Notes under the pieces: generated by a model
The model's database searches: none
What the model was told of the DNA's origin: nothing
The model's input: the letters and a program-made list of their open reading frames with translations, nothing else
Program-made: the position numbers and the translations under genes
Source: LMUY01 sp965198895
GTDB lineage: Bacteria; Pseudomonadota; Alphaproteobacteria; Acetobacterales; Acetobacteraceae
Assembly (NCBI GenBank): GCA_965198895.1
Contig: OZ240676.1
Span: 4,402,001 to 4,466,000, forward strand
Direction of reading: 5' to 3'
DNA: 64,000 nucleotides
In this document: positions 7,086 through 15,783 of the stretch, one piece after another
Layout of the letters: every line of letters begins with the position of its first letter
How positions within the stretch are numbered: position 1 is the first letter of the stretch

Positions 7086-8669
7086 TCAGGGGGATGAAGA
7101 TAGCGGCCGAGAGAGGCCGGCGTGGCGATCCAGCATCGCATCTACGGCCTCGAAGATTTTGGGGACGTGGAGGTGCTTGTAGGGGAAGTCAGCGATGCTA
7201 TCGCGCAAATGCACCAGCATCGTGGCATTGGCCTCGAAGACGAGCAGGCACCCGTCAGGCAGCACCGCGAAGTCTATGCCAGCAAAGTCCAAGTCAAGCC
7301 GCTGGCCCATGGTCGTCAGGGCAGCCATCGCCAGCGGTCCGAGAACACCGCTGGGGTCGGCCAGGAAGCGGTGCTCCTCGTCGCGCTTCCAGGGTGCCGA
7401 TAGCATCGCCGCCGAGAAGTAATGGACCAGCCAACGGTCAGAGATCGCCAAATGGTAGGCGAAAGGCGTTCGGTCGACGAAGATCATTCGGTATTTGCGA
7501 TAGAAACCATCATCGCGACGGCAGTCGTGGTAGGCGGCGAAGTAGTAAGCGTCGGCGGCACCCGGGACGAAGGCCGCAAGCTGCTGGGGCGTTCGAACGA
7601 GCTGCAAGCCCTCGCCGCCGTGGCCGACGATGGGCCGAACCAGGACAGGGCATTCGATCCCCGCATCGCCTAACCGAGAGACGAGGTCCCCCATTCCGAC
7701 GTCCCCGCGAGCCACGCGGAGCACCCGAGGGACCACAATGCCGGGTATGCCGTCGAGCGACTGGTGCAAACGATCCCGACGCGTCCGTGCGACCGCGTGG
7801 GGATCGTTCAGCAAGCGATGGCGGCTGGAGAAGGCGCTGACGCTGTCGAGCGATTCGTCCATGACGTCGGCATTTCCGATGGCATTGAAGGCGACGTCGT
7901 ACGGCGGCAGATTCTCCGCCTGGTCTGGCGTGGCGAACTCCATCTGCCAGGTGATCCGCGTGGTGGTCCGGCTTGGCATGATGGTGTCGAGCGGGATGTT
8001 GCCTACGAACGTGTTCGCAAGAACCAGCACGGTTCGGCGATGGTCCGGTGCCGGCTCGATAACCAGGGCTTGTGGCCGGGCGATCCGGCGACGGTAGGGC
8101 TTTGCCTCGGCCAGCCGCCCTTCGGATTCGAGGATGCTGACGAGATTGAGGTTCGCCTGGGCCAAAGTCGGATCGCTCGCCAGGGCGCGCGTGTAATAGC
8201 CCGCTGCTTCGGCCTGCTGCTCGGCCTCGGTATGGAGGATGCCGAGATTGCAGAGTGCCGGTGCGAAATCCGGCTGCAGTCGAATGGCCCGCTTGTATTG
8301 GGCGGCTGCATCGGCCGTTCTGCCCTGGGTTTGCAGCACGTGACCGAGGCGAAACAGGCTCTCAGGCTGCTCAGGGATCAGCCGGAGTGCGCGCTCGAAC
8401 GCGACGGAGGCTTCATCGAACGCTCCGCTGGCCTGCAGGGCGGACGACAGATTGACAAGGGCATCGACGTAGTTCGGCTCCGTGGCCAACGCGCGTCGAA
8501 ACATCGCCACGGCGTCCGCCGGGCCCAGCATCAATCCGAGATTGTTGAGCGCGGCCGGGTGGCCCGGCTGCACATCGATGATCAGGCGGTAGATGCCCTG
8601 CGCGGCGTCGGTGCGGCCGTTCTGCTGGTGATCCACCGCCAGCGCAAATGCATCGTCGATGGTCTTCAC
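7086..8669 (-). CDS. TPR protein with C-terminal ATP-grasp-like domain
   Basis: 527 residues. The first 200 are tandem tetratricopeptide repeats (for example PNYVDALVNLSSALQASG, later PDFAPALCNLGILHTEA). The C-terminal part, from about 220, has the flow of an ATP-grasp ligase: CPVLVRPIVGHGGEGLQLV as the glycine-rich loop, then KYRMIFVDRTPFAYHLAIS and an acidic FEANATM segment where Mg-binding Glu/Asn would be. The substrate is unknown; ATP-grasp enzymes join a carboxylate to an amine or thiol. Next gene on this strand is the tRNA; leuB lies upstream with a 64-bp gap, so it may be read from the leu operon. Confidence 0.8.
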   Translation of the reverse strand: MKTIDDAFALAVDHQQNGRTDAAQGIYRLIIDVQPGHPAALNNLGLMLGPADAVAMFRRALATEPNYVDALVNLSSALQASGAFDEASVAFERALRLIPEQPESLFRLGHVLQTQGRTADAAAQYKRAIRLQPDFAPALCNLGILHTEAEQQAEAAGYYTRALASDPTLAQANLNLVSILESEGRLAEAKPYRRRIARPQALVIEPAPDHRRTVLVLANTFVGNIPLDTIMPSRTTTRITWQMEFATPDQAENLPPYDVAFNAIGNADVMDESLDSVSAFSSRHRLLNDPHAVARTRRDRLHQSLDGIPGIVVPRVLRVARGDVGMGDLVSRLGDAGIECPVLVRPIVGHGGEGLQLVRTPQQLAAFVPGAADAYYFAAYHDCRRDDGFYRKYRMIFVDRTPFAYHLAISDRWLVHYFSAAMLSAPWKRDEEHRFLADPSGVLGPLAMAALTTMGQRLDLDFAGIDFAVLPDGCLLVFEANATMLVHLRDSIADFPYKHLHVPKIFEAVDAMLDRHAGLSRPLSSSP

Positions 8670-8733
8670 CGGCTCGCTCCCAGCTCTGTCCGACCAGGAT
8701 GGCCGGCAGAGGTTACCGGGGCGTAAACGGCTT

Positions 8734-9849
8734 CTAGCTGCCTAGGCGATCCAGCTCGTGCAGGATGCTGTCGCCCATCACGGAGGTGCTGGCCTGGGTG
8801 GCACCTTGTGCCATCACATCGGCCGTCCGGATGCCGGCAGCGAGCACGTTGGTGGCCGCTTTTTCGATCAGGGTTGCGTCCTCGTCCATGGCGAAGGAGT
8901 AGCGCAGCAGCATGGCGAAGCTCAGCAACTGGCCGAGCGGGTTGGCGATACCTTTGCCGGCGATATCGGGGGCGCTGCCGTGGATGGGCTCGTACAGGGC
9001 GTAGCGGCGGCCTGTGGCCGGGTCGGGGTTGCCGAGCGTGGCGGAGGGCAGCATGCCCAGGCTGCCCGTCAGCATCGATGCCAGGTCGCTCAGCAGGTCG
9101 CCGAACAAATTGCCGGTGACGATCACGTCGAACTGGCGCGGGTTGCGGACGAGCTGCATGGCGCAGTTGTCGGCATACATGTGGCTGAGGGCGACATCCG
9201 GAAATTCCCTGGCGGCGAGGGCGGTGACAACCTGGCGCCACAGCAGGCCGGATTCCATCACGTTGGCCTTTTCAACGCTGCAAACGCGACCCTGGCGCTT
9301 GCGGGCGAGCTCGAAGGCGACGCGGGCGACGCGCTCGATCTCGCTGGTGGTGTAGACCTCGGTGTTGAAGCCGCGCTGCTGGCCGTCGGGCAGGGTTTCG
9401 ACGCCGCGGGGCTCGCCGAAATAGATGCCGCCGGTGCTCTCGCGCACGATCATGATGTCGAGGCCGCGCACCACGTCCGCCTTGAGGGTCGAGGCGTCGA
9501 TCAGCGGGTCGAGCACGATGGCGGGGCGCAAATTGGCGAACAGGCCGAGTTCGCGGCGCAGAGTCAGGATGGCGAGTTCGGGGCGGTTGTCGAAGCCGAG
9601 CTTGTCCCATTGCGGGCCGCCGACGGAGCCGAACAGCACGGCGTCGGCCTCCTTGGCGCGGGCGACGGTGGCGTCGCTGATGGCACGGCCCTCGCCATCG
9701 ATCGCGGCCCCGCCGACCAGGCCCTCGGCGAGTTCGAAGCTGGCGTGACGGCGAGTGGACATCCAGTCGATCACCCGGCGGACTTGCGTCATCACCTCGG
9801 GGCCGATGCCGTCGCCGGGGAGAAGGAGGAGTTTCTTGTTGGCGGGCAT
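8734..9849 (-). CDS. leuB: 3-isopropylmalate dehydrogenase
   Basis: 371 residues, the normal length. It oxidatively decarboxylates 3-isopropylmalate to 2-oxoisocaproate with NAD, the third leucine step. Visible family marks are LLLLPGDGIGPEVM at the N terminus, RRELGLFANLRPA, RESTGGIYFGEPRG with the substrate-binding Arg, and MYADNCAMQLVRNPRQFDVIVTGNLFGDLLSD (in two parts) with the metal-binding Asp. It is the last leu gene of a minus-strand leuC-leuD-leuB series; a palindromic repeat lies in the gap after leuD. AAAGGA precedes the ATG. Confidence 0.97.
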   Translation of the reverse strand: MPANKKLLLLPGDGIGPEVMTQVRRVIDWMSTRRHASFELAEGLVGGAAIDGEGRAISDATVARAKEADAVLFGSVGGPQWDKLGFDNRPELAILTLRRELGLFANLRPAIVLDPLIDASTLKADVVRGLDIMIVRESTGGIYFGEPRGVETLPDGQQRGFNTEVYTTSEIERVARVAFELARKRQGRVCSVEKANVMESGLLWRQVVTALAAREFPDVALSHMYADNCAMQLVRNPRQFDVIVTGNLFGDLLSDLASMLTGSLGMLPSATLGNPDPATGRRYALYEPIHGSAPDIAGKGIANPLGQLLSFAMLLRYSFAMDEDATLIEKAATNVLAAGIRTADVMAQGATQASTSVMGDSILHELDRLGS

Positions 9850-9886
9850 TTTAGGAGGTTCCTTTGGCGAGCTTGGGGCTTGGCTT

Positions 9887-9928
9887 ACCCCTCACCCCGG
9901 CCCTCTCCCTCAAGGGGAGAGGGAGAAG
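9887..9928. repeat. GC-rich palindromic repeat between leuD and leuB
   Basis: Contains CCTCACCCCGGCCCTCTCCC followed by TCAAGGGGAGAGGGAGAAG, which pairs through CTCTCCCT/AGGGAGAG-like arms around the TCAAG loop. The same element occurs almost unchanged near 13218 and 42787. It sits just after the leuD stop and would form a hairpin in the leuD-leuB transcript. Confidence 0.85.
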
Positions 9929-9933
9929 AAGAG

Positions 9934-10545
9934 TTAGGCGGTTACGGCGGGGAGCCAGGTGGGCTGCTTGGCTTCGTAGCTGTCGATGGCGGGGGCGCGC
10001 TGCATCGTCTGGCCGATGTCGTCCAGGCCGTTCAGCAGCAGGTGCTTGCGGAAGGCGTCGATCTCGAACGGGATTTCCTCGCCGGTGGGGCGGATCACCA
10101 CCTGGCGCTCGAGGTTCACCGTGATGCGGGCGTTGCCGCCCAGGCGGGCGTCTTCCATCAGCTGGTCGCAAATCTCGCGTGGCAGTCGGATCGGCAGGAT
10201 GCCGTTCTTGAAGCTGTTGCCGTGAAAGATGTCGGCGAAGTCGGGCGCGATCACGCAGCGAATGCCGAAGTCGAGCAGCGCCCAGGGAGCATGCTCACGC
10301 GACGAGCCGCAGCCGAAATTCTCATGGGCGATCAGGATCTCGGCGTGGCGGTAGGCGGGTTGATTCAACACGAAATCGGGCCGTTCCGCGCCGGCCGCAT
10401 CGTAGCGCAGCGTGTCGAACAGGTGCACGCCGAGCCCAGTGCGCTTGATCGTCTTCAGAAACCGGGCAGGGATGATCTTGTCGGTGTCGACGTTCGCGAG
10501 CGGCAAAGGGGCGGCGACGCCGGTGAGGGTGGTGAAAGCGTCCAT
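9934..10545 (-). CDS. leuD: 3-isopropylmalate dehydratase small subunit
   Basis: 203 residues from ATG 10545, the first base of which is shared with the leuC stop (TGATG junction). Family marks are VDTDKIIPARFLKTI near residue 20, the GCGSSREHAPWAL loop that binds substrate, and FADIFHGNSFKNGILPI. With LeuC it isomerises 2-isopropylmalate to 3-isopropylmalate. An upstream in-frame extension overlaps leuC and was rejected. Confidence 0.97.
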   Translation of the reverse strand: MDAFTTLTGVAAPLPLANVDTDKIIPARFLKTIKRTGLGVHLFDTLRYDAAGAERPDFVLNQPAYRHAEILIAHENFGCGSSREHAPWALLDFGIRCVIAPDFADIFHGNSFKNGILPIRLPREICDQLMEDARLGGNARITVNLERQVVIRPTGEEIPFEIDAFRKHLLLNGLDDIGQTMQRAPAIDSYEAKQPTWLPAVTA

Positions 10546-11945
10546 CACGCGAACTCCCTTACATCGGCCAGGTGGCCGGATACCGCCGCGGCGGCGGCCA
10601 TGGCGGGGGAGAGCAGGTGGGTGCGCCCGCCCGGGCCCTGCCGGCCCTCGAAGTTGCGGTTGGACGTGCTGGCGCAGCGCTGACCCGGCGTGAGCTTGTC
10701 GGGGTTCATGCCCAGGCACATCGAGCAACCGGCCTCTCGCCACTCGAACCCGGCGTCCAGGAACAACTTGTCCAGCCCCTCCTGCTCCGCCTGGCGCTTC
10801 ACCATGCCGCTGCCGGGTACCACGAGCGCGCGTACGCCGGCAGCTACGTGGCGGCCGCGGGCGATGGCGGCGGCGGCACGCATGTCCTCGATGCGGCCGT
10901 TGGTGCAGCTGCCGATGAACACGACGTCGACGGGCAGTTCGGAGAGCCTCTGGCCGGGTTGCAGGCCCATGTAGTCGAGCATGCGGCGGACCTGGTCCGC
11001 CTGCGCCGGGTCGGTGTAGCTCGCCGGGTCGGGGACGATGCCAGTGATGGGGAGCACGGCCTCGGGGTTGGTGCCCCAGCTGACCATGGGGGCGATCTCG
11101 GCGCCGTTCAGCTCGACGATGCGGTCATACACGGCGCCTTCGTCGGAGGGCAGGGTGCGCCAGTAGGCGATGGCCTGCTCCAGTGCGTCGCCCTTGGGGG
11201 CCTGCGGGCGGGTGCGGACGTAGTCGAAGGTGGTGTCGTCCGGGGCGATCATGCCGGCGCGGGCACCGGCCTCGATGCTCATGTTGCAGACGGTCATGCG
11301 GCCGGCCATGTCGAGGCCGCGGATGACGCTCCCGGCGTATTCGATCACGTGGCCGGTGCCGCCGGCGGTTCCGATCTTGCCGATGATCGCGAGCACGACA
11401 TCCTTGGCGGTGACGCCAGGGGCGAGGTCGCCCTCGACGCGCACCAGCATGTTTTTGGCCGGCTTCTGCAGCAGCGTCTGGGTGGCGAGCACGTGCTCGA
11501 CTTCGGAGGTGCCGATGCCGAACGCGAGCGCCCCCATGGCGCCGTGGGTGGAGGTGTGGCTGTCGCCGCAAACGATGGTGGTGCCGGGCAGGGAGATGCC
11601 GAGTTCCGGGCCGATGATGTGGACGATGCCCTGGCGGACGTCGAGCAGGGGGATGTATGGCACGCCGAACTCGGCGACGTTGGCGACCAGCGTGTCCACC
11701 TGCAGGCGGCTCTCCGGCTCGGCGATGCCGGCGCGTCGGTCACTGGTGGGGACGTTGTGGTCCACCACGGCGATGGTGCCGTCCGGGCGGCGGACCTTGC
11801 GGCCGGCAAGGCGGAGGCCTTCGAACGCCTGCGGGCTGGTGACTTCGTGGACGAGGTGGCGGTCGATGTAGAGGACGCAGGTGCCATCCTCCATCCGATC
11901 CACCACGTGGGCGTCCCAGACTTTGTCGAACAGTGTACGCGGCAT
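10545..11945 (-). CDS. leuC: 3-isopropylmalate dehydratase large subunit
   Basis: 466 residues, as usual. The aconitase-family [4Fe-4S] ligands are present (FIGSCTNGRIEDMRAA, later EWREAGCSMCLGMNPDKL), along with the VCGDSHTSTHGAMGALAFG substrate loop and the C-terminal STSNRNFEGRQGPGGRTHL segment. Start chosen at ATG 11945, preceded by GGGGAGA and giving MPRTLFDKVWDAHVV. The leader between rplS and this gene holds four hairpins, which might attenuate or protect leu transcripts. Confidence 0.97.
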   Translation of the reverse strand: MPRTLFDKVWDAHVVDRMEDGTCVLYIDRHLVHEVTSPQAFEGLRLAGRKVRRPDGTIAVVDHNVPTSDRRAGIAEPESRLQVDTLVANVAEFGVPYIPLLDVRQGIVHIIGPELGISLPGTTIVCGDSHTSTHGAMGALAFGIGTSEVEHVLATQTLLQKPAKNMLVRVEGDLAPGVTAKDVVLAIIGKIGTAGGTGHVIEYAGSVIRGLDMAGRMTVCNMSIEAGARAGMIAPDDTTFDYVRTRPQAPKGDALEQAIAYWRTLPSDEGAVYDRIVELNGAEIAPMVSWGTNPEAVLPITGIVPDPASYTDPAQADQVRRMLDYMGLQPGQRLSELPVDVVFIGSCTNGRIEDMRAAAAIARGRHVAAGVRALVVPGSGMVKRQAEQEGLDKLFLDAGFEWREAGCSMCLGMNPDKLTPGQRCASTSNRNFEGRQGPGGRTHLLSPAMAAAAAVSGHLADVREFA

Positions 11946-11963
11946 TTTGGTCTCCCCTGACTC

Positions 11964-12071
11964 CCAGGGGCTTTGCCCCTGGACCCCACCAGAGGACGGT
12001 CGTCCTCTGGACACCTGTTGATCAGGGGTTAAGGGGACACGTCCCCTTCCGGGTCCAGGGCAGAGCCCTGG
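11964..12071. repeat. Four consecutive hairpins in the rplS-leuC gap
   Basis: Four perfect stems in 108 bp: CCAGGGGC/GCCCCTGG (11964..11982), CCAGAGGACG/CGTCCTCTGG (11989..12010), AAGGGGAC/GTCCCCTT (12031..12048) and CCAGGGC/GCCCTGG (12055..12071). No long T-run follows on the minus strand. They may be inserted repeat units, an rplS terminator region, or a leu leader; the sequence alone does not decide. Confidence 0.75.
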
Positions 12072-12076
12072 CCTTC

Positions 12077-12469
12077 TTATTCGGCGGCGACGGTCTCGGT
12101 GGTGCGGGTATCCCGCGCCTTCTCGGCGATGCGGGCGGACTTACCGCGGCGGCCACGGAGGTAATACAGCTTGGCCCGGCGCACGTCGCCGCGGCGTACC
12201 ACGTCGATCGACGCGATGGTCGGCGCATAGAGCGGGAACACGCGCTCGACACCCTCGCCGTAACTGATCTTGCGGATGGTGAAGTTGCTGTTCAGGCCCT
12301 TGTTGGAGCGGGCGATGCACACGCCTTCGAAGGCCTGGACGCGCGAACGCTCGCCTTCCTTGATGTTCACCGAGACGCGCACGGTGTCGCCGGGTGCGAA
12401 CTCGGGCACCGCGCGCGCGGCGGTGAGGCGGGCGATCTCGCCGGTCTCGTATTGCTGGATGAGGTTCAT
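12077..12469 (-). CDS. rplS: 50S ribosomal protein L19
   Basis: 130 residues. The body from MNLIQQYETGEIARL through VRVSVNIKEGERSRVQAFEG, ARSNKGLNSNFTIRKIS and GVERVFPLYAP to RAKLYYLRGRRGKSARI matches L19, which sits at the 30S-50S interface. A short polar tail follows. It is the usual neighbour of trmD. Confidence 0.98.
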   Translation of the reverse strand: MNLIQQYETGEIARLTAARAVPEFAPGDTVRVSVNIKEGERSRVQAFEGVCIARSNKGLNSNFTIRKISYGEGVERVFPLYAPTIASIDVVRRGDVRRAKLYYLRGRRGKSARIAEKARDTRTTETVAAE

Positions 12470-12493
12470 GGTCTTGGTCCTTCTCTCGTTCAG

Positions 12494-13195
12494 TTACGGC
12501 GCGATGACGCCGGATGCAACGTTGCCTGGAAGCAGATCGGGCCTGCGGGCGCGGGTGACCTGCTCGGCTTGGGCTTGGCGCCAGCGGGCGATGGCGGCGT
12601 GATCGCCGCTCAGCAGCACGCCGGGCACGGGGTGGCCCTGCCATTCGGCGGGGCGGGTGTAGTGCGGATATTCCAGCAGCCCGGCGGTAAAGCTTTCCTC
12701 GACGGCGCTTTCGGCGGCCCCCATCACGCCGGGGAGGAGGCGGATGCAGGCATCGAGCACCACCATGGCGGCGAGTTCGCCGCCGGAGAGCACGTAGTCG
12801 CCGATGCTGATCTCCTCGGCTTCCCTCGAGTCGATGACGCGTTGGTCGACGCCCTCGTAGCGGCCGCAAAGCAGGATCACGCCGGGCCCCGCAGCGAGCC
12901 TTGTGGCGTCGGCTTGGCGGAACGGACGGCCCCGTGGGGTGAGATACAGCAGGGGGCGGCCGTCGCTGACCTGTTCGATCACTGTGTCGATGACGTCCGG
13001 CCGCATGACCATGCCGGCGCCACCGCCGAACGGGGTGTCGTCGACACTCCGATGGCGGCCGAGGCCGGCCGTGCGGATGTCGTGGGTGTCGAGCGACCAG
13101 GTGCCGTTGTGCAATGCCTTGCCAGCCAGGGAGGCGGCAAGGGGGCCGGGGAAGGTGTCGGGGAACAGGGTTAGAATGGTGGCTTGCCAGGTCAT
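12494..13195 (-). CDS. trmD: tRNA (guanine-N1)-methyltransferase
   Basis: 233 residues. TrmD transfers a methyl group from S-adenosylmethionine to G37 of tRNAs reading CNN/CGG-type codons. Visible are the N-terminal ATILTLFPDTFPG, the DDTPFGGGAGMVM loop, the knot region LLCGRYEGVDQRVID and EISIGDYVLSGGELAAMV, and the C-terminal RPAEWQGHPVPGVLLSGDH. The start overlaps the rimM stop (ATGA, 13192..13195). Confidence 0.98.
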   Translation of the reverse strand: MTWQATILTLFPDTFPGPLAASLAGKALHNGTWSLDTHDIRTAGLGRHRSVDDTPFGGGAGMVMRPDVIDTVIEQVSDGRPLLYLTPRGRPFRQADATRLAAGPGVILLCGRYEGVDQRVIDSREAEEISIGDYVLSGGELAAMVVLDACIRLLPGVMGAAESAVEESFTAGLLEYPHYTRPAEWQGHPVPGVLLSGDHAAIARWRQAQAEQVTRARRPDLLPGNVASGVIAP

Positions 13196-13800
13196 GGCTG
13201 GGCGGCCCCGTGCGTATACCCCTCACCCCGGCCCTCTCCCTCAAGGGGAGAGGGAGAAGATAGAAAAGCCCCCTCCCCTTGAGGGAAGGGGTTGGGGGAG
13301 GGGTGGGCCGCAATGACAACTTCGGCGGGAGGCACGACAACCAACCTGCCGCCGGCGATATCAACGTTCGGCACGCATGCCCGGGTGAACGGGATCAGCA
13401 ATGCCCCGATTTCCAGGCTCGTGCCGGCCCCATAATCATGCACCGCATCCACCCGGCCCAGTGCCGACCCGTCAGCGGCCACCGCCTGCAATCCGACGAG
13501 GTCAGCGAGGTAGAACTCGTCTTCATCCGGCTCCGGCAAGCGATCCCGCTCGACATACAGCCGGGTGTTCACCAGCTTCTCCGCCGCAGTCCGGTCCGCA
13601 ACCGGCTTGCCAGCCGCATCGCGCAACTCGGCCACACCCTCGCCACGCCAGACCATCGTCCAGGCGCGGCCCGCTTCGTCCGTGAGCGCTCCGTAGGTCG
13701 CGAGGTCGGCCGGGTTGGCGGTGTAGCTGTGCACGTGCAACAGCCCCCGCACGCCATGCGGCCGGCCGACGACGCCCAGCAGGATGCGCTGCTCAGGCAT
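13192..13800 (-). CDS. rimM: Ribosome maturation factor RimM, repeat-derived C-terminal tail
   Basis: 202 residues from ATG 13800, which shares a base with the rpsP stop (TAATG). RILLGVVGRPHGVRGLLHVHSY is the N-terminal beta-barrel start (two parts), and FYLADLVGLQAV begins the PRC-barrel. The normal protein should end near VVPPAEVVIAA. The last about 38 residues (beginning HPSPNPFPQGEGAFL) are translated from two copies of the local palindromic repeat at 13218..13310, and the frame closes only in the trmD start. The core is intact, so the factor is probably functional with a disordered tail. Confidence 0.94.
   Translation of the reverse strand: MPEQRILLGVVGRPHGVRGLLHVHSYTANPADLATYGALTDEAGRAWTMVWRGEGVAELRDAAGKPVADRTAAEKLVNTRLYVERDRLPEPDEDEFYLADLVGLQAVAADGSALGRVDAVHDYGAGTSLEIGALLIPFTRACVPNVDIAGGRLVVVPPAEVVIAAHPSPNPFPQGEGAFLSSPSPLEGEGRGEGYTHGAAQP
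13218..13310. repeat. Two palindromic repeat copies inside the rimM 3' end
   Basis: The first copy (13218..13260) is nearly identical to the one at 9887. The second (about 13265..13310) is a related form with CCCCTCCCCTTGAGGGAAGGGG. Both are read in frame as Pro/Ser/Gly/Glu-rich residues at the end of RimM. Confidence 0.85.
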
Positions 13801-14135
13801 TAGGCCGCAGCAGCTTCCTTGGCCCGCTCCTGCGCCTTCTTCTTCGGCGCGGACTGCACTGGCTGCTCGCGGAACACGGGCATCGGGGCCAGGCCGGCGC
13901 GGCCGAGGAACTTGGCGACGCGCTCGGTCGGCAGCGCACCCTCGCCCAGCCAGTGGGTGATGCGCTCGTCCTGCAGGCGGATTCGGTCGGCGTGCTCGGC
14001 CGGCAGCATCGGGTTGTAGCTGCCGAGCTTCTCGATGAAACGGCCGTCGCGCGGCGAGCGGCTGTCGGCCACCACGATGTGGTAATAGGGCCGCTTCTTG
14101 GCGCCGGCGCGGGCTAGTCTGATCTTCAGTCCCAT
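13800..14135 (-). CDS. rpsP: 30S ribosomal protein S16
   Basis: 111 residues with MGLKIRLARAGAKKRPYYHI, VVADSRSPRDGRFIEKLGSY and the NP segment typical of S16, then an Ala/Lys-rich C-terminal tail common in alphaproteobacteria. GAGGAAGAG lies upstream of the ATG. The stop overlaps the rimM start by one base. Confidence 0.98.
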   Translation of the reverse strand: MGLKIRLARAGAKKRPYYHIVVADSRSPRDGRFIEKLGSYNPMLPAEHADRIRLQDERITHWLGEGALPTERVAKFLGRAGLAPMPVFREQPVQSAPKKKAQERAKEAAAA

Positions 14136-14156
14136 AAGTCTCTTCCTCGTTAACCG

Positions 14157-15542
14157 TTAATAGGGTCGGCGCTGCTGCTGGCCGCCCATGCCCTTCGGCA
14201 TGATCGCCCCGAGGCCGTGGCGCATCAGCCCCTTCTGCCCCAGCTTGCGCATCTTCTTCATCATCGTGGACATGTCGTCGAACTGCTTCAGCAGCTTGTT
14301 CACGTCCTGCACCGTCGTGCCCGACCCGGAGGCGATCCGCTTCTTGCGGCTCGCCTTGATGATCTCGGGCGTGCGGCGTTCCTTCATCGTCATCGACGAG
14401 ATCATGGCGCCCTGCTTGAGCAGGATCGTCTTGTCGATGTTGGCGTTCTCCAGCGCTTCCTTGGCCGCGCCCATGCCCGGCAGCATGCCGACGATGGAGG
14501 AGAACGAGCCCATCTTGGCGATCTGCTTCAGTTGCTTGGAATAGTCGTCGAGGTCGAACTTGCCGGCCATCATTTTGGCCGCGAGTCTCTCGGCTTCTTC
14601 CTCGTCGACCGTCTCGGCCGCTTTCTCCACCAGGCCGACGATGTCGCCCATGCCAAGGATGCGGCCGGCGACGCGCTCGGGGTGGAATTCCTCCAGCGCG
14701 TCGAGCTTCTCGCCCGAGCCGGTGAGCTTGATCGGCGCGCCGGTGATGGCGCGCATGGACAAGGCGGCGCCGCCACGGGCATCGCCGTCCATCCGGGTCA
14801 TGACGATGCCGGTGATGCCCAGCGCCTCGTTGAACGCCCGGGCGGTGTTGACGGCGTCCTGCCCGGTCATGGCGTCCACGACCAGGAGCGTTTCCGCCGG
14901 GTCGGTCTCGGCGCGGATGGCGCGGACCTCGTCCATCAGGGCGGCGTCGATCGACAGCCGGCCGGCGGTGTCCAGGATCACGACGTCGTAGACTTCGCGC
15001 CGGGCCGTCTCCATGGCGCGGCGCGCGATTTCGACCGGGGTCTGCCCGGGGATGATCGGCAGGCTGGCGACGCGGGCCTGCTGAGCCAGTTGCTGCAGCT
15101 GCAACTGTGCCGCCGGGCGCTGGGTGTCCAGCGAGGCCAGCAATACTTTCTTCTTCTCGCGGTTCTGCAGGCGCAACGCGATCTTGCCGGAGGTCGTGGT
15201 CTTGCCCGAGCCCTGCAACCCCACCATCAGAATCGGCACCGGGGCCGCAGCCTGCAGGTTCAGCGGCACCGCGCCGGCGCCACCGAGCGCCTCGACCATG
15301 GCGTCGTTGACGGCCTTGATCACCTGCTGGCCGGGGGCGACGCTTTCCAGCACCTCGATCTGGGTGGCGGCTTCGCGGACCTTGGCGATGAAATCCTTCA
15401 CCACCGGCAGCGCCACGTCCGCCTCGAGCAGCGCAAGGCGGACCTCGCGCAGGGCCTCCGCGATGTCGATCTCGGACAGGCGGCCGCGCTTGCGCAGGCC
15501 GTCGAATACGCCGTTCAGTTTGCTCGACAGGCTGTCGAACAT
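14157..15542 (-). CDS. ffh: Signal recognition particle protein
   Basis: 461 residues from ATG 15542 (MFDSLSSKLNGVFDGLRKRG); upstream in-frame sequence is not protein-like. The NG GTPase domain shows VGLQGSGKTTTSGKIA, SLDTQRPAA, ILDTAGRL and TRMDGDARGGAAL. The M domain follows with IVGMLPGMG and RKKRIASGSGTTVQDVNKLL and a Met-rich end (MMKKMRKL). It binds signal sequences and 4.5S RNA and delivers ribosomes to FtsY. It is first in the rpsP-rimM-trmD-rplS run. Confidence 0.98.
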   Translation of the reverse strand: MFDSLSSKLNGVFDGLRKRGRLSEIDIAEALREVRLALLEADVALPVVKDFIAKVREAATQIEVLESVAPGQQVIKAVNDAMVEALGGAGAVPLNLQAAAPVPILMVGLQGSGKTTTSGKIALRLQNREKKKVLLASLDTQRPAAQLQLQQLAQQARVASLPIIPGQTPVEIARRAMETARREVYDVVILDTAGRLSIDAALMDEVRAIRAETDPAETLLVVDAMTGQDAVNTARAFNEALGITGIVMTRMDGDARGGAALSMRAITGAPIKLTGSGEKLDALEEFHPERVAGRILGMGDIVGLVEKAAETVDEEEAERLAAKMMAGKFDLDDYSKQLKQIAKMGSFSSIVGMLPGMGAAKEALENANIDKTILLKQGAMISSMTMKERRTPEIIKASRKKRIASGSGTTVQDVNKLLKQFDDMSTMMKKMRKLGQKGLMRHGLGAIMPKGMGGQQQRRPY

Positions 15543-15783
15543 GGCGAGCTCCACACCAATGGCGCCCGTGGGGCGCGACAACGCAAAACGCGCCGCTGCG
15601 CGACCATCGCGGAGCGGCGGTGCCCCCTGGGGGGCGGGATGCTTCTGCATCCGGAGCGCGGGGTATGGTCAAAAGGCGCCGCTAGGTCAAGCTGCGCATT
15701 GCGGCGCGGCCTCAAGGTTGCGCGCGGCGCGGGGCTTCTATATCGGCCCAGGCTCCAGTTGCTAACCTCGGGGTAACGCCTCC

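Noticed and set aside
8758..10683. Long plus-strand open frame (641 codons) opposite leuB and leuD
   Set aside because: It is antisense to conserved leu genes; length is due to high GC content and its sequence has no protein character.
12077..13364. Minus-strand frame of 407 codons overlapping rplS and trmD
   Set aside because: His/Arg/Pro-rich frame out of phase with trmD and rplS, both clearly identified.
14217..15776. Plus-strand frame of 519 codons
   Set aside because: Antisense to ffh, whose GTPase motifs are unmistakable.
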